DNA of 64,000 nucleotides from Paractinoplanes abujensis. GTDB taxonomy: Bacteria > Actinomycetota > Actinomycetes > Mycobacteriales > Micromonosporaceae. Made by a program: the position numbers and the translations under genes. The stretch covers positions 496,001 through 560,000 of the forward strand of contig NZ_JACHMF010000001.1 in NCBI RefSeq assembly GCF_014204895.1, written 5' to 3'. Below the pieces are notes generated by a model. That model saw only the letters and a program-made list of their open reading frames with translations, searched no databases and was not told the origin of the DNA. Below are positions 45,980 through 55,597 of this stretch, piece after piece (positions within the stretch are counted from its first letter, which is position 1; the number at the start of each line of letters is the position of its first letter).

Positions 45980-46564
45980 TCATCTCAGGCCGTCGAGCAG
46001 GAGAGTGCAGATGACGTCGAGCTCGTGCTCGAGGCCCGGCTGGGTCCAGGAGTCGGCCAGGCCCGGATGGTGGAAGCGAGTGGTGGCGGTGAAGACGGCC
46101 CGCGCTGTCCCGGCCGGGTCGGCCGGCCGGAAGGAGCCGTCGGCCATGCCTGCGACCAGGACGGCTTCGAGCTGACCCAGGAGGTCGGCCACGTGGTCGA
46201 TCGCCGCGACGCTGTTCTCGGTGACCAGGATCTTGTAGGCGGCGAACAGTTCCGGCTCGTCGTGGGCCTTGGCCCGCTTGGCGGCCAGCAGGGCGACGAG
46301 CCACGAGCGCAGCCGCTGGTCGGGCGGCGTCGCCGAATCGTTCGCGATGGCTGCCAGGGCATCACGATCGCGGTTGAGCCAGCGCCGGGACACCGCGTCG
46401 CGCAGCGCGGCCTTGGACGGGAAATGTTTGTAGACGGCTGCGTGGCTGACCCCGAGCTCCTTGCCCACATCGACCACTGTGGCCTTGGCCGGCCCGTAGC
46501 GACGGAGGACGTCCTCGGTGGCCGACAAGATCGTCTCGGCGTCCAGCGGGCTGCCGGCCCGCAT
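45980..46564 (-). CDS. TetR-family repressor (next to NmrA gene)
   Basis: 194 residues from the ATG at 46564 (MRAGSPLDAETILSATEDVL). The helix-turn-helix is TVVDVGKELGVSHAAVYKHFPSKAAL. The C-terminal domain resembles actinobacterial TetR_C regulators. No ribosome binding site is seen, so a start further upstream is possible. It is divergent from the NAD(P)-binding protein at 46713, with an inverted repeat between them. It converges on the acyl-CoA dehydrogenase gene. Confidence 0.87.
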   Translation of the reverse strand: MRAGSPLDAETILSATEDVLRRYGPAKATVVDVGKELGVSHAAVYKHFPSKAALRDAVSRRWLNRDRDALAAIANDSATPPDQRLRSWLVALLAAKRAKAHDEPELFAAYKILVTENSVAAIDHVADLLGQLEAVLVAGMADGSFRPADPAGTARAVFTATTRFHHPGLADSWTQPGLEHELDVICTLLLDGLR

Positions 46565-46634
46565 CAGCGTGAGTGGTTCGGCGAGTGGAGCATCGTCCGA
46601 GGGTAGCGGCTCGGAACGCGGTCCCTCGGGTCTA

Positions 46635-46665
46635 GTTACAGGTTTCAGATTATGTATTCTGTAAC
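46635..46665. promoter_or_regulatory. Inverted repeat in the TetR/NmrA divergent promoter
   Basis: GTTACAG (46635-46641) and CTGTAAC (46659-46665) are perfect arms 17 bp apart; a second symmetry, CAGA (46646-46649) with TCTG, lies inside. It is the most AT-rich stretch of the gap and a likely TetR operator. Confidence 0.6.
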
Positions 46666-46712
46666 CTCCGTGCGGCCCGGACGGGTGGCCCGCTGACGAA
46701 AAGAGACCAGAC

Positions 46713-47546
46713 GTGACCATTTTGGTGACGGGTGCCCGGGGACACGTGGGCGCGGCCGTCCGCAAAGAGCTGGCGGCCGCCGGCGTCCGGGTCCGCGCGT
46801 CCAGCCGTGCCCCGCGACCAGGCGACTTCCCGCCGGACGTCGACGTGGTGCGGGCCGACCTGACCGATCCGGCGACGTGGCCGGATGCTCTGGCCGGCGT
46901 GCGCAAGGTCTTTCTCTACGCCCACCCGGAAAAGGCGGCGGAGTTCGCGGCCGCGGCCGGCCGCGCCGGTGTCGAGCACGTGGTGCTGTTGTCGTCGTAC
47001 ACGGTGATGGCCCCCGGCGCCGCCGCCAATCCCATCGCGCTCCGGCACCTCGCCGCCGAACACGCGCTGACCGGCGCGGGTTTCGCTCGCACCTTCGTAC
47101 GGGCCGGCTATTTCGCCACGAACTCGTTGCGCTGGCAGTCGATTCGCACGGACCGCGTGCTGCGCACGGCCTTCCCGGACGCGACGACCGCTCCGGTCCA
47201 CGAACGCGACATCGCCGCCGTGGCCGCCCGCGCGCTGCTGGACGACGCCCGGGACGCTGCCTACCCGGTGCTGGGGGCGGGCCCATTGACCATTCGGGAC
47301 CAGGTCACCGCGATCGCCCGGGCCCTCGGTGAGCCCGTCCGGTTGCAGGAGGTGGACGTCGACACCTACCGCGCCGACCTGCTCACCCAGCTCCCGGAGC
47401 CGCTCGTCGACCTCCTGCTCCAGGCCGGCGGCAGCGTGCATCAGCTGCCGGCCGAGGTGGCCACCGATGCCGTGCCGGAGATCCTCGGCCGGCCCGCCCT
47501 GACCTTCGCGGAATGGGCCCGCGACCACGCCGCCGACTTCCGCTGA
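46713..47546 (+). CDS. NmrA/atypical SDR NAD(P)-binding protein
   Basis: 277 residues, GTG start. The dinucleotide motif is TGARGHVGAAV; the fold continues with RADLTDPATWPDALAGVRKVFLY and VVLLSSYTVM. The YxxxK catalytic pair of classical SDRs is absent, as in NmrA-like sensors and NAD(P)H:quinone-type proteins. A redox-sensing or detoxification role regulated by the adjacent TetR protein is plausible. Confidence 0.87.
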   Translation: MTILVTGARGHVGAAVRKELAAAGVRVRASSRAPRPGDFPPDVDVVRADLTDPATWPDALAGVRKVFLYAHPEKAAEFAAAAGRAGVEHVVLLSSYTVMAPGAAANPIALRHLAAEHALTGAGFARTFVRAGYFATNSLRWQSIRTDRVLRTAFPDATTAPVHERDIAAVAARALLDDARDAAYPVLGAGPLTIRDQVTAIARALGEPVRLQEVDVDTYRADLLTQLPEPLVDLLLQAGGSVHQLPAEVATDAVPEILGRPALTFAEWARDHAADFR

Positions 47547-47588
47547 GCGAGTGGCCCGGGCCCTTCGGTGGTGGCAGAGTGCTGGGGC

Positions 47589-49706
47589 ATGTGGGGGTGG
47601 GTGCGGGAGCGCGACCCGGGGCTGCTTGTCGTGCGGCGGGCGGTTCGGGTCACGGTGGTGGCCTGCCTGGGGTTCTACTTCTGCCGCTACGTGCTCGGCA
47701 GCGCGGGCATGGCGCCGTACGCGTTGTTCGGGGTGGTCGCTCTGGGCGCGCTGTCGCAGATTCCGGGGTCGCCCCGGCAGCGCGCCCGTACGCTGATCGC
47801 CGTCCTGCCGGTCGGGTGGGTGCTGGTCACCCTGGGCACCATGCTGTCGGTCAGCACGGTGGCGGCCACGGCGGGCATGTTCGTGCTCGGGTTCGCCGTC
47901 AGTTTCGTCGGGGTGGGCGGGCCGCGCCTCGTCGGGCTCGCGGCCGGCATGCAGTTGCTCTACATTCTTCCGTGTTTCCCCCCGTACGATCCGGGTTCGC
48001 TGCCGGAGCGGCTGGCCGGGCTGACCCTGGCCGTGGTGCTGCTGGCCGTGGCGGAACTGGTGGTCTGGCCCGACCCGGTCCCGCCGCCCTACCGGCACCG
48101 GCTCGCCGACGCGGTCACGGCGCTGGCCGGCTGCATGCGGGCGGTCGCCGACGACCGGGCCCGCCTGGCCGAGCTGCTGCCCGAGGCGGCCGACCGGGCC
48201 GACGCGCTGCGGCCCTCACGGCTGCCCCCGACCGAACGCCCCGCCTCGGCCGGTCGGCGCGACCGGGCCCTCTCGTCGGCCGCGGGCACGGCCCGGCTGC
48301 TGCTGGGCCGGGTGGTCGACCTGTACTTCACCGACGACCGCGAGGCCGTCACCGGGCCCGCCGCGGCCACGCTGCTGCGGGCCGCCGCGGGTTGCGTCGC
48401 GGCCACCGGCGACTGGCTGCGCGCCGACGGGCCGGTGCCCGACACCGCCCGGGTCACGGCCGCGATCAGCGACTTCCGGGCGGCCCGGATGAACACCGAC
48501 CCGAACGGGCTGCCGCCGGAACGCCTGCACCTGGGCGCGCTCGCGTTGTCGCTGGGCGAGTGGACCAAGCAGGTGGTCCTCGCGGTGCGGATCGTGGCCG
48601 GGGAGCCGCCGCCGTCGGCGCCACCGGGGCAGTTCTGGTACGCGTACGAGAAAACGCCTTATCTCTGGTGGCACCGGCTGCGGGAGAACCTGACGCCGCG
48701 CTCGGTCGCCTTCCAAGGTGCCCTGCGCCTGGCCGCCGCGCTGGCCGTGGCCCGCTTGATCGCCGGGGTGCTCGACCTGTCGCACGGTTTCTGGGTGCTG
48801 CTGACGATCCTGACCGTGCTGCGCGCGTCGGCCGCCGAGACCCGCTCGACGCTGCGCCCGGCCCTGGTCGGCACGGTCGCCGGTTCGATCGCGGCCGCGT
48901 TGCTCCTGCTGCTCGGTCTGGACCCGCTGGTCTACGTGATCGCCCTGCCGGTCGTGATGATCGCCGGCTTCGCGGCCGGCCCGTTGCTGGGCCTGGGCTG
49001 GTCCCAAGGCCTGTTCACGCTGGTCATCACGCTGGTGTTCGCCCAGGTGACCCCGGTCGACTGGCGGCTGGCCGAGCAGCGCGTGGCCGATGTGCTGATC
49101 GGCGCGGCCGTCGGCGTGGTGATCGGGCTGTTCGCGTGGCCGCGGGGCGGCGCCGGTGAGCTGCAGCGGGCGGTGGCGACGTTCCTGTCGTCCGCGGCGG
49201 CGGTGGTGCGCGAGACGGTGGCCGTGATGGCGCAGGGCCGGACCCCGGGCGACGCGCTGCCCGCGGCGCGCGGGGCCGGGCAGCTGGCCGAGGCGTCGTA
49301 CGCGCTCTACCAGAGCGAGCGGCGCGGCCCGGCCCCGGTCGACTGGCAGGCCGCGCTGATCGCCGGCCACCACGCCGTACGCGGGGCCGAGGCCCTGGTG
49401 CGGTCGTGCCCCGCGGGCGGGCTGCTGCCGTGCGTGGCCCAGTTGACGGCGCTGGCCGAGGACGTCGCCGCGAGTTACGACCGCTCGGCCGCGAAGCTGA
49501 TGCGCGGCGAGACCCCGCCCCGGCCCCCGGCGCGCACGGCGCCGCAGGAGTGGCCCGACGACCTGGGGCAGGACCTCTACATCATCGCCGACCTGCGGGT
49601 CTGGCTGGACGGCCTGCGCGAGGACCTGATCAACATCACCGGCCGTCCCGAGCCCGGCGACGCCCTGCGCGACCGCGTGGCCCGCGTCGCCGACGGCGCT
49701 ACGTGA
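47589..49706 (+). CDS. FUSC-family (aromatic acid exporter-like) membrane protein
   Basis: 705 residues. Two blocks of five to six membrane helices (about 20-160 and 375-530) are separated by a long soluble helical domain, and a soluble C-terminal domain follows. The second block (RLAAALAVARLIAGVLDLSHGFWVLLTILTVL, then ETRSTLRPALVGTVAGSIAAA) is the fusaric acid resistance-like FUSC_2 signature. Such proteins are thought to export aromatic or amphipathic compounds. The start MWGWVRERDPG is chosen over an ATG 21 bases earlier because the hydrophobic block follows closely. Its stop lies within a terminator hairpin. Confidence 0.85.
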   Translation: MWGWVRERDPGLLVVRRAVRVTVVACLGFYFCRYVLGSAGMAPYALFGVVALGALSQIPGSPRQRARTLIAVLPVGWVLVTLGTMLSVSTVAATAGMFVLGFAVSFVGVGGPRLVGLAAGMQLLYILPCFPPYDPGSLPERLAGLTLAVVLLAVAELVVWPDPVPPPYRHRLADAVTALAGCMRAVADDRARLAELLPEAADRADALRPSRLPPTERPASAGRRDRALSSAAGTARLLLGRVVDLYFTDDREAVTGPAAATLLRAAAGCVAATGDWLRADGPVPDTARVTAAISDFRAARMNTDPNGLPPERLHLGALALSLGEWTKQVVLAVRIVAGEPPPSAPPGQFWYAYEKTPYLWWHRLRENLTPRSVAFQGALRLAAALAVARLIAGVLDLSHGFWVLLTILTVLRASAAETRSTLRPALVGTVAGSIAAALLLLLGLDPLVYVIALPVVMIAGFAAGPLLGLGWSQGLFTLVITLVFAQVTPVDWRLAEQRVADVLIGAAVGVVIGLFAWPRGGAGELQRAVATFLSSAAAVVRETVAVMAQGRTPGDALPAARGAGQLAEASYALYQSERRGPAPVDWQAALIAGHHAVRGAEALVRSCPAGGLLPCVAQLTALAEDVAASYDRSAAKLMRGETPPRPPARTAPQEWPDDLGQDLYIIADLRVWLDGLREDLINITGRPEPGDALRDRVARVADGAT

Positions 49707-49744
49707 GCGGCCCCGCCCGGTCGAGCACTCAAGTGGCCGCTCAC
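49703..49744. terminator. Hairpin terminator after the FUSC gene
   Basis: GTGAGCGGCC (49703-49712) pairs perfectly with GGCCGCTCAC (49735-49744) across a 22-base loop; the stop codon lies inside the first arm. Confidence 0.6.
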
Positions 49745-49922
49745 CGCTGATACCGGGCCGGGACGGGTTCGACGTGCCCGCGCACCTGCGCCGGCCGCAT
49801 CAGCGCGCTGCCGCGGGGCGCGGCCCCGCTGGTCGCGCACCACACCCTGGCCGCCGGGCGGATCGGCCGGGGAGCTGGCGAATCCCGGACAAACGTGACC
49901 GGGATGCGGGACGCTGTGTCGG

Positions 49923-50528
49923 GTGAGGGTCGGGCGGGCCGAGGCGACCGAGGGCGTGGACCAGCGCCTCGAGACGACGTTGCACGCCTATCCGGGGCTG
50001 CGCCTTGAGAAGATCCCGGCGTCGCAGCTCAAACCGCCGCCGACCCGCGAGGGGGTGCGGGTCCTGCGTGGGGGCCGGCTGCCGGGGCTGGACGAGCTCA
50101 CCGACGAGGTGTACGCGACCATTCGCGAGCTGTGGGAGCAGTCCGGGTGCCGGATCGAGGGCTACGGCCGCACGCTCGTCGTGCACGACCCGGCGGGCTA
50201 CGTGATCACGCTGACCCAGCAGCCGGGCGACGACCCGGTCCTGACCGTGGCCTCGCCGCCGGTCCCGGCCCGGCTGATCGACCCGCCGCTGCTGGCGGGG
50301 TTGTTGGGCGGGCTCACGCTGGGCTGCGCCGGCCCGTGCTCCGCGGTCGGGCCGATGACGTTGTTCCCGTCGCTGGCCGGCTGGTCCGCGCCGTACTGGG
50401 GCTGGATCCCGCTCTACCTGCTGATCGGGGCGGGCTCGGTGTGGCGTCCGGAGACCCGCCGGTTCGGGGCGGGCCTACTCGTCAGCGGCGGCCTGGTCGG
50501 CGTGGCCGTGGCCTGGGTCCTCTCCTGA
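49923..50528 (+). CDS. Uncharacterised protein with two C-terminal membrane helices
   Basis: 201 residues, GTG start with little ribosome-binding support. An alpha/beta N-terminal domain (LRLEKIPASQLKPPPT, then LDELTDEVYATIRELWEQSGCRIEGYGRTLVVHDPAGYVITLTQQPGD) is followed by two hydrophobic segments (about 120-150 and 175-200). No family recognised. Its last 54 bases overlap the convergent diguanylate cyclase gene. The 216 bp upstream hold no other gene. Confidence 0.6.
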   Translation: MRVGRAEATEGVDQRLETTLHAYPGLRLEKIPASQLKPPPTREGVRVLRGGRLPGLDELTDEVYATIRELWEQSGCRIEGYGRTLVVHDPAGYVITLTQQPGDDPVLTVASPPVPARLIDPPLLAGLLGGLTLGCAGPCSAVGPMTLFPSLAGWSAPYWGWIPLYLLIGAGSVWRPETRRFGAGLLVSGGLVGVAVAWVLS

Positions 50529-52022
50529 CGACCGCCGGTAGCCGCCGCCCAGGTGCTTGGTGTCGCGTTTCGCCTCGTACATGGCGGCGTCCGCGGCCTT
50601 CATGAGCGCCTCGTAGTCAGTGGCGTCGTCGGGATAGAGGGCGATGCCCACGCTTCCGCCCACCGTGACCTCCTGGCCTTCGATCGTGAAGGGCTGCCGC
50701 AGCCGCTCGCAGATCCGCGCGGCCACCGCGGACGCCACGGCGTCGTCGGGGTCGTGGTTGAGCAGGATCGCGAACTCGTCGCCGCCCAGCCGGGCCACCA
50801 CGTCGTTGTCGCGCACCGCGCCCAGCACCCGCTTGGCCACCTGCTGCAGCAGCACGTCGCCGGCCTGGTGTCCCGCGGTGTCGTTGACCTGCTTGAAGCC
50901 GTTCAGGTCGAGCATCATCAGCGCCACCCGGCCGCGCGTCGCCTCGGCGTCGTGCACGGCGATCTCGGCCTGCTCGATCAGGTGCGTACGGTTGGGCAGC
51001 CCGGTCAGGGAGTCGTGGAAGGCCTGGTGGCTGAGCTGCGCCACGTGGGCCTGGGCGGCCTGGCGCATGCCCGCGCTGTCCAGGATGAGCGCACCCTCGA
51101 CCGAGAGCTGCTCGGCCAGGATGCGGTCCTGGCTGTTCCAGGAGCGGCTGGCGGCCGAGTCCCCGACCACGATCATGCCGATCGGGCCCTGGGCCGACAT
51201 CAACGGCAACGCCACGTAGGCCTTGAGGCTCATCAGCTGCACCAGGCCGCCCGGCGTCACCGGGACGACGGCGGCATCACTGACGAGGGAGGCCTGCCCG
51301 CCCTTGACCGTTTGCCACACGGGCGACTCGGCCGTGGACCGGCCGACGTGCTCGTGCAGGTCGTCGTGGCCGCCGGGCGGGTTGATGGTGTGCACGTAGC
51401 GGATCATGCCCTGGGCGTCGGTCAGGTAGACCGCGCCGTGCTCGGCCCGGAAGCCGCCGACAGCCGACGCGGCCAGGATGCGCGCGGCGGCTTCGACACT
51501 GGTGGCCACCATGCCCGCCTCGAACAGCTGACGGATCGTGGCCGACGAGTGCGCGAGGAACTGCCGCTGCCGCTCGGCCGCCAGGGCCTGCAGCGTGGTC
51601 GCGAAGTGCAGGGCGAGCGCGGCCAGCAGGTCGGGGCGCAGCGCGCCGAGGTCGCTGCCGGTCAGCAGCAGCACGCCCACGGTCGAGCCGCCGATGCGCA
51701 GCCGTACGGTCATCTGCTCGCCGGAGACCGTGGGTTTGGCCCCGGCCGCCTGGCGCAGCACCTTGCCCGCGGTGAACAGGTCGCGGCTGCCGGCCGGGCC
51801 GACCCGCGCGGTCACGTTCATGCCGGTCTCGGTGTCGAGCTCGAAGACGGTGGCCGCGGTCAGGCCGGCCGCCTCGCGCAGGTGCGGCTCGGCCAGCTCG
51901 AGCACGTGCCGGACCGAGGGCGTGTCCTTGGTCATGACCGCCACAAGGTCGGTGAGCAGCGCGTCCTGGGGGTCTGCCCCGAGGACCGCGCCGGCCGCTG
52001 CCGCACTCGTGCTCACGCTCAT
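50475..52022 (-). CDS. GAF-GAF-GGDEF diguanylate cyclase
   Basis: 515 residues, soluble. Two GAF-type sensor domains (about 35-175 and 195-335) precede a GGDEF domain opening HDSLTGLPNRTHLIEQAE. The active site RLGGDEF (413-417) is intact, and RDND (404-407) five residues before it is a canonical RxxD inhibitory I-site, so product feedback is expected. There is no EAL domain. It should make c-di-GMP from GTP in response to a GAF ligand or redox/light signal. It is divergent from the GH2 gene. Confidence 0.92.
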   Translation of the reverse strand: MSVSTSAAAAGAVLGADPQDALLTDLVAVMTKDTPSVRHVLELAEPHLREAAGLTAATVFELDTETGMNVTARVGPAGSRDLFTAGKVLRQAAGAKPTVSGEQMTVRLRIGGSTVGVLLLTGSDLGALRPDLLAALALHFATTLQALAAERQRQFLAHSSATIRQLFEAGMVATSVEAAARILAASAVGGFRAEHGAVYLTDAQGMIRYVHTINPPGGHDDLHEHVGRSTAESPVWQTVKGGQASLVSDAAVVPVTPGGLVQLMSLKAYVALPLMSAQGPIGMIVVGDSAASRSWNSQDRILAEQLSVEGALILDSAGMRQAAQAHVAQLSHQAFHDSLTGLPNRTHLIEQAEIAVHDAEATRGRVALMMLDLNGFKQVNDTAGHQAGDVLLQQVAKRVLGAVRDNDVVARLGGDEFAILLNHDPDDAVASAVAARICERLRQPFTIEGQEVTVGGSVGIALYPDDATDYEALMKAADAAMYEAKRDTKHLGGGYRRSSGEDPGHGHADQAAADE

Positions 52023-52095
52023 GCCGTGAAATTCGGCACTCGTGCGCCGGGGTTGACGAACGCCGGGTCGCGGTTCGGGTGCAGTCGGGCACATA

Positions 52096-52109
52096 TTGAT
52101 CCCCATCAA
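52096..52109. promoter_or_regulatory. Short inverted repeat in the DGC/GH2 divergent promoter
   Basis: TTGAT-N4-ATCAA lies between the two divergent starts, and a TTGACG -35-like box follows at 52113-52118 on the plus strand. Short arms make this a weak operator candidate. Confidence 0.3.
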
Positions 52110-52199
52110 CCCTTGACGGGATCTGGCAAAGAATGTTGGGTTGTGTTTGCTCCTGAGTGAGCCCGAGCGCAACCTTTGCCACCGAAGGGAACATCGCGC

Positions 52200-54650
52200 G
52201 TGAAGACACATCGTGGCGTGCTCGCCGCCCTGTCCGCAGCCGCCCTGCTCGTGGCGGGCGCGGCCGCCCCCGCCCACGCCGCCCCCGACTGGCGGCCCGG
52301 CATCCCGCCCCTGGCCACCCCGTGGACCGACAAGGTGGGCCCGAAAAACGCCCTCCCCGAATATCCCCGCCCCCAGCTGACCCGCGACAAATGGCAGAAC
52401 CTCAACGGCGTCTGGGAATTCGCCGAGGCCACCGCCGGGCAGGCCGTGCCCACCGGGCAGAGCCTGGCCGAGCGCGTCCTCGTGCCGTACCCGATCGAAA
52501 GCGCCCTCTCCGGCATCCAGCGCCGCGAGGACCGCATGTGGTATCGCCGGACCTTCACCGTGCCCGCGAACTGGAAGGTCGGCTCGGGCAACCGGCTGCG
52601 CCTCAACTTCGGGGCAGTCGACTACGACGCGAAGGTCTACGTCAACGGCGCCGAGGTCGCGACCCACCGCGGCGGCTACGACGGCTTCGACGTCGACGTC
52701 ACCGACGCGCTCAAGGGCGCCGGGCCGCAGGAACTGATCGTGTGGGCGGAGGACCTGACCGACGCCACCGGGCAACCGATCGGCAAGCAACGCCGTACGG
52801 GGGACCGGGGCATCTTCTACCAGGGCAGCTCGGGCATCTGGCGCACGGTGTGGATGGAACCCGTGCCCGCGGCCTCGATCGCCGGGCTCAAGCTGACCCC
52901 CACGCTGACCTCGCTCGGACTCACCGTGAACGCGCCCGCCGGCACCACCGTCAAGGCCGTCGCGCGGGACGGATCCCGTACGGCGGGCTCGGTCTCGGGC
53001 GCCGCAGGCGCTGCCCTCACGCTGCCCATCAGCAAGCCCAAGCTCTGGTCACCCGACAACCCCTTCCTGTACGACCTTGAGGTGTCGCTGATCAGCGGGG
53101 GCAAGACGGTCGACACGGTCGAGTCGTACTTCGGGCTGCGCACCATCGGCTCCAGGAAGGGCGCCGACGGCAAACTCCGGATCACGCTCAACGGCAAGAT
53201 CCTGTTCAACATGATGAACCTGGACCAGGGGTTCTGGCCCGACGGGCTCTACACCGCGCCCACCGACGCCGCGCTCAAATGGGACCTGCAGCAGGACAAG
53301 GCGATGGGCTTCAACGCCGTCCGTAAACACATCAAGGTCGAACCCGACCGCTGGTACTACTGGGCCGACAAGCTGGGCCTGCTGGTCTGGCAGGACATGC
53401 CGAGCGGCAACACCGGCCCGCTGCCCGAGCAGTGGCGCGACCAGTTCGAGGCCGAACTGCACGAGATGGTGCGCGAACACGACTCCTGGACGTCGATCGT
53501 GGCCTGGGTGCCGTTCAACGAGGGCTGGGGCGAATGGGACCGTACGGCCACCGGCCGCATCGCCGACGCGGTGCAGGCGCAGGACCCGTCCCGACTGGTC
53601 AACGCGCACAGCGGCGTCAACTGCTGCAACTCCAAGGGTGACTCCGGGCGCGGCGACGTGATCGACTTCCACCAGTACCTCGGGCCGGCCGCGCCCACGC
53701 CGTCCGAGACCCGGGTGGCGATCGACGGCGAGCACGGCGGCTACGGCCTCAAAGTCTCCAACCACATGTGGTTCGGCGACGGGCAGGCCTACGAGATGAC
53801 GCCGGACAAGGCCACGCTGACCGCGAAATACGTGGCCAACCAGACCGACGTGCTGACCGCGGCCGAGCGGTGCGGCATCAGCGCGGCCATCTACACCCAG
53901 ATCACCGACGTCGAGGGGGAGCTCAACGGCTTCTTCACGTACGACCGGCAGGTCACGAAGATGGATCTGCGCCAGGTCAAGGCGATCAACCAGAAGATCG
54001 TGCGGGAGGCCGACGGCTCCGGCTCGTCGATCCCGCAGCCGCCGCCGGGCACACCCGGGCTGGAAGGAATCGCTTTCTGGCCGCTCGACGGGACGTACGG
54101 AACGCTGACCCCGGTGGGTGACCCGGCATTCGCCGAAGGGCACAACGGGCAGGGCGTCGCGGTCAACGGCTCGTCGCAATTCCTGGACGCCGGAAAACCC
54201 GTCCTGAACACGGCGACCGACTATTCCGCGGCCGCCTGGGTCAAACTCGACAAGGCCGACGGCGCGTTCCAGACCGTCGTTTCGCAGGACGGCCCGGCCA
54301 ACAGCGACTTCTTCCTGCAGTACTCCGGGGCCGACCAGCGCTTCGCGATGAGCTTCGCCGGCGTACGGGCTCTCGCGCCCGCGAAACCCGAGGTGGGCAA
54401 GTGGTATCACCTGGTCGGCGTGCGGGACACGGTGAAGGGCGAACTGCGCCTCTACGTCGACGGGGAACTGGCCGGAACGGCGACCGCCTGCCTGCCGCAG
54501 GGCGCGCCGACCGGAAACACCGTGATTGGCCGGGGCAAGTACAACGGCAACCCGGTCGACTACCTGGACGGAACGGTCGACCAGGTGCACCTTTACGACC
54601 GCGCACTGTCGGCCGCGGAAATCAAGGAACTGTACGCCTCGAACAACTGA
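52200..54650 (+). CDS. Secreted glycoside hydrolase family 2 protein with LamG domain
   Basis: 816 residues from a GTG start (VKTHRGVLAALSAAALLVAG), with a Sec signal ending APAHA. The sugar-binding domain (about 50-190), Ig-like domain (about 215-315) and TIM barrel (about 316-610) of GH2 are in order. Catalytic residues are Glu441 in VPFNEGWGEWD (acid/base) and Glu511 in AIDGEHGG (nucleophile). A LamG/concanavalin-like domain (about 625-815) ends the protein. The precise glycosidic specificity (galactosidase, glucuronidase or mannosidase type) is not clear. It ends in a strong terminator. Confidence 0.9.
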   Translation: MKTHRGVLAALSAAALLVAGAAAPAHAAPDWRPGIPPLATPWTDKVGPKNALPEYPRPQLTRDKWQNLNGVWEFAEATAGQAVPTGQSLAERVLVPYPIESALSGIQRREDRMWYRRTFTVPANWKVGSGNRLRLNFGAVDYDAKVYVNGAEVATHRGGYDGFDVDVTDALKGAGPQELIVWAEDLTDATGQPIGKQRRTGDRGIFYQGSSGIWRTVWMEPVPAASIAGLKLTPTLTSLGLTVNAPAGTTVKAVARDGSRTAGSVSGAAGAALTLPISKPKLWSPDNPFLYDLEVSLISGGKTVDTVESYFGLRTIGSRKGADGKLRITLNGKILFNMMNLDQGFWPDGLYTAPTDAALKWDLQQDKAMGFNAVRKHIKVEPDRWYYWADKLGLLVWQDMPSGNTGPLPEQWRDQFEAELHEMVREHDSWTSIVAWVPFNEGWGEWDRTATGRIADAVQAQDPSRLVNAHSGVNCCNSKGDSGRGDVIDFHQYLGPAAPTPSETRVAIDGEHGGYGLKVSNHMWFGDGQAYEMTPDKATLTAKYVANQTDVLTAAERCGISAAIYTQITDVEGELNGFFTYDRQVTKMDLRQVKAINQKIVREADGSGSSIPQPPPGTPGLEGIAFWPLDGTYGTLTPVGDPAFAEGHNGQGVAVNGSSQFLDAGKPVLNTATDYSAAAWVKLDKADGAFQTVVSQDGPANSDFFLQYSGADQRFAMSFAGVRALAPAKPEVGKWYHLVGVRDTVKGELRLYVDGELAGTATACLPQGAPTGNTVIGRGKYNGNPVDYLDGTVDQVHLYDRALSAAEIKELYASNN

Positions 54651-54663
54651 GGCATCCGAGCTG

Positions 54664-54699
54664 AAAGCGCCGCGCCGGGGCATTACGGCGCGGCGCTTT
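54664..54699. terminator. Strong intrinsic-like terminator after the GH2 gene
   Basis: AAAGCGCCGCGCCG (54664-54677) pairs perfectly with CGGCGCGGCGCTTT (54686-54699), loop of eight, followed by CTTTGCTT on the plus strand. Confidence 0.85.
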
Positions 54700-54796
54700 C
54701 TTTGCTTCGCTCCTCCCGCGCGGCGCTTCCAGACGGGGCGGGTCGTCGGCGCGGCCGTGGTTGTGCGGCGCGGCTGGGGCCGGGCGCGGGCCGGGG

Positions 54797-55432
54797 TTAC
54801 TGCTGCAGAGACGAGGGCTGGGCGGTGGTCTGGCGGCGGGCTTCGGCCACGTCGGTCATCAGGTCGTCCCAGTCCGGGTCGGAGCGCAGGGGGGCCACAC
54901 CGACCGGCCCACCGACGCGGGCGTTCACATACTCCCACCACGCGGCGACCCGTACGGGCCAGAGACCCACGCGCATGGCGCCGGCGAGGAAGCAGCGGTG
55001 GGCCAGCAGAGTGGCGGCCAAAGTCTCGGGGTCGAGGTCGAGCGCGGGGTCGTCGATGGCTTTGCCCAGGGCGCGGACGTCGCGGTGCATCTCGGAGTAG
55101 GAGATCAGGTTGGGCATGGCCGGGATCCGGCGGTGGGCGCCCTTCTCGACGAGGTCGTCGGCGTACGCGGGGGTGAAGACCATGTCGTCGACCGTGACGA
55201 TCAGGGGGAGGACCTCGCGGCCGCGTTTGAGGTCGAGCTGGACGGCGGGGGCGCGGGTCGGCACGAAGACCGATTCCGCCGCCATCACCTCGTCCGGCGC
55301 GATCTGGGCGGTGTCGCCGATCGCGGGGATGTGCACCCAGAGGAGGCCTCGCTTGATCTTGACTTCGACCCCGGGAACCTCGGCCAGCGCCTCGGTCAGC
55401 TCGTATACCTGCACGGGTCCGTTATACGTCAT
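54797..55432 (-). CDS. Uncharacterised protein
   Basis: 211 residues from the ATG at 55432 (a GTG six bases earlier is possible). No family recognised. The first half reads as alternating strands (VQVYELTEALAEVPGVEVKIKRGLLWVHIP, then VLPLIVTVDDMVFTPAYADDLV); the second half is helical. No signal peptide or membrane segment. It lies between two secreted polysaccharidase genes but points the other way, so a functional link is unproven. Confidence 0.65.
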   Translation of the reverse strand: MTYNGPVQVYELTEALAEVPGVEVKIKRGLLWVHIPAIGDTAQIAPDEVMAAESVFVPTRAPAVQLDLKRGREVLPLIVTVDDMVFTPAYADDLVEKGAHRRIPAMPNLISYSEMHRDVRALGKAIDDPALDLDPETLAATLLAHRCFLAGAMRVGLWPVRVAAWWEYVNARVGGPVGVAPLRSDPDWDDLMTDVAEARRQTTAQPSSLQQ

Positions 55433-55480
55433 GACCACAAAAGCCGCCGGGCGGACCTCTTGTTAACAGGCGATTGCGGT

Positions 55481-55494
55481 GGGAGCGCTCCCAT
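55481..55494. promoter_or_regulatory. CebR operator upstream of the GH6 cellulase gene
   Basis: TGGGAGCGCTCCCA is a perfect 14-bp palindrome identical to the box bound by the LacI-family cellulose-utilisation repressor CebR in Streptomyces. It lies 104 bp before the ATG at 55598. Cellobiose or cellotriose would be the expected inducer. Confidence 0.9.
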
Positions 55495-55597
55495 GTCATG
55501 CTGTCGAAACAGCCGGGGAGCGATGCCCCTCGATATATCTCCGGCTGATCCCCCGGCGCCTTCTGGGGTGCCGCCGCATGTCTCGAGGAGCCACCAC

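Noticed and set aside
52096..52109. Second CebR-type site before the GH2 gene
   Set aside because: The inverted repeat there is TTGAT-N4-ATCAA, which does not resemble TGGGAGCGCTCCCA.
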